Shown piece after piece: positions 59,478 through 64,000 of a stretch of DNA of 64,000 nucleotides. Each line of letters starts with the position of its first letter. The stretch's first letter is position 1. The notes under the pieces are model-generated. The model searched no databases. It had not been told where the DNA came from and was given only the letters and a program-made list of their open reading frames with translations. This stretch comes from Atherix ibis (Eukaryota; Arthropoda; Insecta; Diptera; Athericidae). The position numbers and the translations under genes were made by a program. Location of the stretch: NCBI GenBank assembly GCA_958298945.1, contig OY282609.1, positions 32,399,212-32,463,211 on the forward strand, written 5' to 3'.

Positions 59478-59647
59478 TCATTTCAAGTAATATTAGTACT
59501 GAGATGTGAATTCTAAGTGATTATTTCAAATAAACTAATGGCCATTTGGTGACTATTTAAACCTGCGACACGTGGTGGTCCCAAACGGTCATCCATGTTA
59601 GTAGTAACTACGCTCAGTGCTGCCGAACTTCGGTGATAGGTGGACGA
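59478..59647 (-). repeat. 5S rRNA-derived, SINE-like repeat
   Basis: On the minus strand, about 59647 down to 59565 resembles the 3' two-thirds of 5S rRNA: CGAAGTTCGGCAGC (box A region), AACATGGATGACCGTTTGGG (box C region) and ACCACCACGTGTCGC (3' end). Directly behind it comes a body at 59478-59552, also found without the 5S part at 50318-50385. A 5S-like head plus a shared dispersed body is the layout of 5S-derived SINEs. The 5' third of 5S is not clearly present. It is too diverged to be a functional 5S gene. Confidence 0.65.
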
Positions 59648-59649
59648 TG

Positions 59650-60955
59650 TGAATTTTCAATGACTATATAATTGTCATATGGTATATCTCTTAGCACACC
59701 GCCAAGTTGATGGTACCATCGGAAATGTTTTTAATTCCCACATTCCATATTTGCGGTCGCGATAGATCACAGTTGATCGCGTTTTTTCTGCATGGCTTTA
59801 TATCGATCAACTTCATTTTTGACGGTTGGTAGAAGAAAAAATAATTTTTAAATATTAAAATTAATGTCGTTGTAACACATAAATTAACACCACTAACGAT
59901 TATTGCCGATTTTTTCTTTACTAGTTTATAGCTAATGTGTTAGTATAATTACTGGGTCCTAAAGTTGCTGGAGAAGACATCTTATACTGAAAGAAGTCGT
60001 CAATGCTTTAACGTTAATTCTTTTGTAATACTTTTTAATTTGGTCGATAAATACGGATTATTCAAAGAAAAAAGGGGAAGAAAGGGGAAGTATACATGGC
60101 AGATGCTTGTTACCAAATTATTTCAAATGATTCAAGTGGTTTTTCCAAGAAACTCTTAATGTAAGGATACTCAACTTCCATCCGATCAATTGGTCTAATC
60201 GGCAGTAATTCAAAGATTCAAAAATAAATCAAAGTTAAATCTGGATAGTTTGTATCTTTTCCCTGTCTCCACCTCCGTTTTGTTAACTTTACGACTTATC
60301 TTAGTATCCTAATAAAATAAAATAAGAAAAATGGCAGAAGATGATCTCAATTGGACACTATTCATGCACAAATAGCATCCACACAGAAAATACTATTCCA
60401 ATTATTTCTTTTACATGTCCATATTTATAATAGCAATTAAAATTACTCTTATTATTAAAATTATTACTTATAACTTTTTTTGTGATTAAATATATAGAAA
60501 AAAGGAGAACACATTTGATAAAATAATATTAGTTTTTAAGAAAAAAGGGAGTAGAGAAATTTAAAAAAAAAAAATAATAATAAAATTAAAAACGAGTTTG
60601 TATACATTTTGTAAATAGAGAAACAAATAAGGACAAATAAAGAGAAAAATCCAAATAAAATTTGAACTGAAATAAAAATTAAACAAAAACTTGAAAGTAA
60701 AAAAATTGGAGTTTCAGAGAGCGTCAAATAAAATAAATTGTATAAAATTTTTAATTAAATTGTAAGGATAAAAAAAATATATCTAAATAATATAATTTAT
60801 TTAATTTGTGCGTCTATGTGTGTATGTGCATAAATAAATCTGCTCATCATTCTTATATTGGATGATTTTTTTTGCCGTTTTGGTTTTTCATGTTTTTATT
60901 TTTGACAGATCACACGTGACACGTGACGTGTGTCAATGTCAAAATTACTCAGTTA
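59650..60955. other. Spacer without recognisable features
   Basis: AT-rich, with short open frames only. No family or structural RNA is recognised. Confidence 0.4.
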
Positions 60956-60959
60956 GCAT

Positions 60960-61638
60960 TTTAGATTATAAAAGAACTGGACAGGTCTCTATACAAAAAA
61001 AAATCTGTCCAAATTATTTCGAGAATCAAATTCGTAAGAACGCACACACTTGCAAAAAATAATCTTTCACGAAACACATCGTATTCTAAAATAAAAACTT
61101 CCTTTTTACTGTCGTGTGAAGAATAAAACTATTTATGCAAATGTATTAATTTATACTTACTTGTTCGTAAACTATAATATTTAAAATTTAATAAAACCGC
61201 ACCTAATTTTTCAATTCGTGATTAGTATCCAAATGTCAATATTGAGCATAACAAAAGTATGCAAGCATTTCGATATGCTACCACTTTCATGGAAAATAGC
61301 GTGTTTCAAAACCCTCCGAAGTCTACAAAATTTAGGCTGCTTGATATTTGATTGATATTTACAAAATAAATTAATAAACCTAAAATACAATTGCATTTAA
61401 TACCAGAGTTTAAATTATATTGTTGCTTGTAATAAGTGAGTTAAAATTGATATTAATTATGCTTTTGGAATTCAAAAAATTTCTATTATGAAATAGAAAT
61501 TTTACATAAAAAAATCTACACAAATGTATCCAAGCAGTACGATTTCTCGCCGCTTTTTCATAAAATTTAGCCAGAAAATTATTTTAACATATAGGAAAAC
61601 CTAACGTACGGGCCTATCCAGGTATTCTTTAATCTAAG
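60960..61638. mobile_element. THAP-element family, deletion derivative (copy 4)
   Basis: A 679-bp element with ends TTTAGATTATAAAAGAACTG and CAGGTATTCTTTAATCTAAG. The flanks are GTTAGCAT (60952-60959) and ATAAGCAT (61639-61646), six of eight identical, consistent with an aged 8-bp duplication. On the minus strand it retains an intron acceptor TTTATTTTAG and the first codons of the THAP exon of copy 2, in decayed form (ATGTGTTTCGTGAAAGA). The rest is deleted up to the end. Confidence 0.82.
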
Positions 61639-61749
61639 ATAAGCATTGCCATTTCATTATGTAAAGACTTACACCCGAACAATGTTTACAAATTATTGAA
61701 TTTTATTATTAAAATTTGTGCTCTGTAAAAAATGTATTTTGCGCACCTC

Positions 61750-62560
61750 AACTTTTTAATGGTCGTCATAATCGGACTTACTGAGCAAGTATTTCAAGCC
61801 ATAATGACAAAATTTCGCATTAATTTTACGTTATTGGGCATCAAATCACCAACCCGTGTGCGTACAGAGAAAAATATTGCTGGTTTAGAGTCCAGTGTTG
61901 GTTAAGACCGCGATTTGTCAATCAGTTCGTCGCCGTTCACAGCAATTGGGATCAGGTTACTCGACTATGTAAAAGATTTTACGCAAGAATCTTGGTCTGA
62001 AAGCGTATAAAATACAGTTCGTTCAAGAACTTACGCCAAACGGTTTGACAAAGCGTCGAATTTTCGGTGGGTGAGCTTTAGAACAATATGGAAAAATGCA
62101 CTGATTGGTGTGGTTTATAGGCCGGTGGAATTATCTGTCCGTATTTCTTTAAAGACGACGCTGCCCGCAACGATACCGTCAATGGCGCCCGCTATTGATC
62201 GATGATTTTGAACTTTTTTTTCCCAAAATGTAAGAACTGCATCTGATCGACATGTGGTTTCAACAAGACGGCGCTACATGCCACACAGCACGTGAACCGA
62301 TGGACATATTTTGAAATGAGTTCGGTGAGCAATTTATGTCGCGTTTCGGACCGGTGAGTTGTCCGCCTAGATCGTACGATTTGACGCCTATAGACTATTT
62401 TTTATGGGGCTAGGAGAAGTCACTAGTCTATAGTATGCCGATAAACCAGCGTCACTTACCGTCACATTACACGTGTTATTAGCGAGATACCATCTGAAAT
62501 ACTCGAAAAAGTGGTTCAAACTAGGACTCTCCCGCATGAATAACTTAAAAAATAATCGTG
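61750..62560 (+). pseudogene. DD41D mariner transposase remnant
   Basis: Frames on + read LGLKAYKIQFVQELTPNGLT, RRIFGG, then MWFQQDGATCHTARE (second Asp) and SCPPRSYDLTPIDYFLWG (third Asp). I count 41 positions between them, including one stop. Many stops and frameshifts. Two copies of AAAAAGTCACCCGTTATTA (62678-62722) may mark its right end; no left end was found. Confidence 0.8.
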
Positions 62561-62759
62561 GCTAACATTTACTTGTAATAAGCTTACAAAAGTAAATGGC
62601 AAGCATCAATTTATCAATTCGAATAAAAAAATTTTATAAACTTTTGCAATTTTTCTGTATTCTTTTGGAAATTTTAAAAAGTCACCCGTTATTAAACACT
62701 TAAAAAGTCACCCGTTATTATATTGCTGATCATTTAAAAAAAAAAATATTTTGGCGGAT

Positions 62760-63470
62760 GTGTACATATTCACAAACATGTGTGCTTTGTGTGGGCCATC
62801 TCCTAATCTTTCTTAAGAAAACACACATATCGTGAGCAAACATTGGAAGTTTTTATTAAAAAAGTACAATTATGTATGAAAAACAACATTCATATAACCA
62901 CCACAAATCAGTTTGCAGGCTTGCATCGAAAAGTCGAAATTTTCGAAGACTTTTCACAATAAAAGTGGGTTGGTCGCCTCAATTTTTTGTCGCATATTAT
63001 TCTTTAGAACTTTAATTGCAAATAGCCTCAAAGAAAAAAGTGCAACCGCGTCAAATCTCAAGATCTTGGCTGCCAATTCACATCAGCATTTAATGAGATT
63101 ATTTCTATCATTGAATTTAGTGCGCAACAAACCGATCTTTTGATGCATTGTGTGGGTCGTAGCGCTGTTTTGTTGAAACCAAAATTCTTTCACATTCAAT
63201 TTCGTCCACAAAAAGTTCGTTACCATGTGACGATATCGTTCAGTATTCACTGTAATCGTCTCTTCACGATCATTTTCGAAGACGAACCGCCCTCTCTAAA
63301 CAGTGACTATTTAAGGATGCATCAGTTTTTCATAAATCACATGAGGGCTTTCTGTGCCCTTAATTCAACAATTTTGTTAGTTGCTCAAAGTAGCGGTCGA
63401 TGTGAAAATGTGCTCTGTCGTTAAAGATGAATTTTTCGAAATGTCACTTTTACATAACACTCGTTTTTTA
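62760..63470 (-). pseudogene. DD41D-like mariner transposase remnant, second copy
   Basis: On the minus strand: RAHFHIDRYFEQ, ERYRHMVTNFLWTKLNVKEF and FWFQQNSATTHTM. The second catalytic Asp is Asn. The far end GGYMNVVFHT corresponds to GGHLNDVLFRT of the copy at 57123. The third-Asp region is not recognisable and stops are frequent. No clear terminal repeats. Confidence 0.65.
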
Positions 63471-64000
63471 AATAAGTTTGAATGATGAAAATGCGTTGCT
63501 TTATGACTAAAATTGTATAATACTTTATACTTGACAGCTGTTAAAAATAAACATGACATATGTATGTGTTTTGACAGTTGCCATTCTATATATTTATGTA
63601 CTCATATGGAAGAATAATATTTATTTATATATGGTATTTAAAAATAATATTGGTACTTATATTAGAATTACGATTGTTAATACTTTATTTGTGCGTATGC
63701 AAGTACATTTTGATCGCTTACAAAACAAATTCACCAATTCCAGTCTGTTAATATTGTATAATACCATAAAATTTTCAAAAAAAGAAAATTTGATTAGTTA
63801 AGAATTTGTTGAATGTGATTTAAAATTTATATGCATTTAATTCAATTAAAAATTCAAATTAACAAAAATAAGAAAGGGGGAAAAACAATTAAGATTATAA
63901 GAAAAAAAAAATTTGAATATATGTAAATAATAGCAAAAAAAGTAAAAAACAAAATGTTACTCGTATTTTTTCTTAATTCCGAAAAAGGACAATTAAAAAA
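63471..64000. other. AT-rich end of the window
   Basis: Nothing recognisable; an 82-codon frame at 63553-63801 is composed of AT-rich codons and is probably chance. Confidence 0.4.

Noticed and set aside
59565..59647. Functional 5S rRNA gene
   Set aside because: Many substitutions in conserved positions and no clear 5' third; treated as a 5S-derived repeat instead.

Overview
The window is eukaryotic, very AT-rich and crowded with transposons. It looks like a fly (dipteran) or closely related insect genome: long intronic and 3'-UTR-like stretches with homopolymers and microsatellites, at least seven kinds of Tc1/mariner element, and the end of one recognisable host gene. Species cannot be named from the sequence alone.

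Host gene. The last three coding exons of a p160 nuclear-receptor coactivator, most likely taiman (NCOA/FISC family), lie on the + strand at 6364-6774, 14842-14930 and 24646-24729. Splice phases agree across both introns. The last exon ends in SLLLQKLLSD-stop, the C-terminal LXXLL type of signature seen in this family. Both introns (8.1 and 9.7 kb) are packed with mariner copies. From 24730 to about 34 kb there is only low-complexity sequence, probably a long 3' UTR grading into intergenic DNA. No other host gene is certain; a possible first exon sits at 34337-34439.

Transposons, intron 1 (6775-14841): a Mos1-type mariner (7687-8935), a SETMAR-like mariner (10575-11826), a degraded mariner (12377-13345) and a rearranged SETMAR-like copy (13405-14344). 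Intron 2 (14931-24645): Mos1-type (16208-17430), SETMAR-like (17557-18180), a 522-bp deletion derivative (19248-19769), a nearly intact DD34D mariner with one stop codon (19805-21051), SETMAR-like (21789-22416), a LINE reverse-transcriptase scrap (about 22490-22610) and another mariner (23183-24448).

Transposons downstream: a pogo/Tigger element (43802-47326) with a PCNA-box-like C-terminus, itself interrupted by an intact 350-codon mariner (45962-47255); a THAP-encoding element with an 8-bp target duplication (47525-48989); another SETMAR-like copy (49100-49976); a gag-like retroelement remnant (50.5-51.8 kb); a third Mos1-type copy (53603-54820); a DD41D (rosa-type) element inside a minisatellite (57123-58057); a 5S-rRNA-derived, SINE-like repeat (59478-59647); and two DD41D remnants (61.75-62.56 and 62.76-63.47 kb).

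Most notable: (1) a family with CTTAGATTA...TAATCTAAG ends and 8-bp target duplications, one copy of which carries a spliced THAP-like exon, so it is probably a P-superfamily lineage with small deletion derivatives; (2) a SETMAR-like mariner family whose copies share inactivating mutations and, in one sublineage, two inverted copies of the same (5') end; (3) a young intact mariner nested in a pogo element; (4) a candidate 5S-derived SINE.
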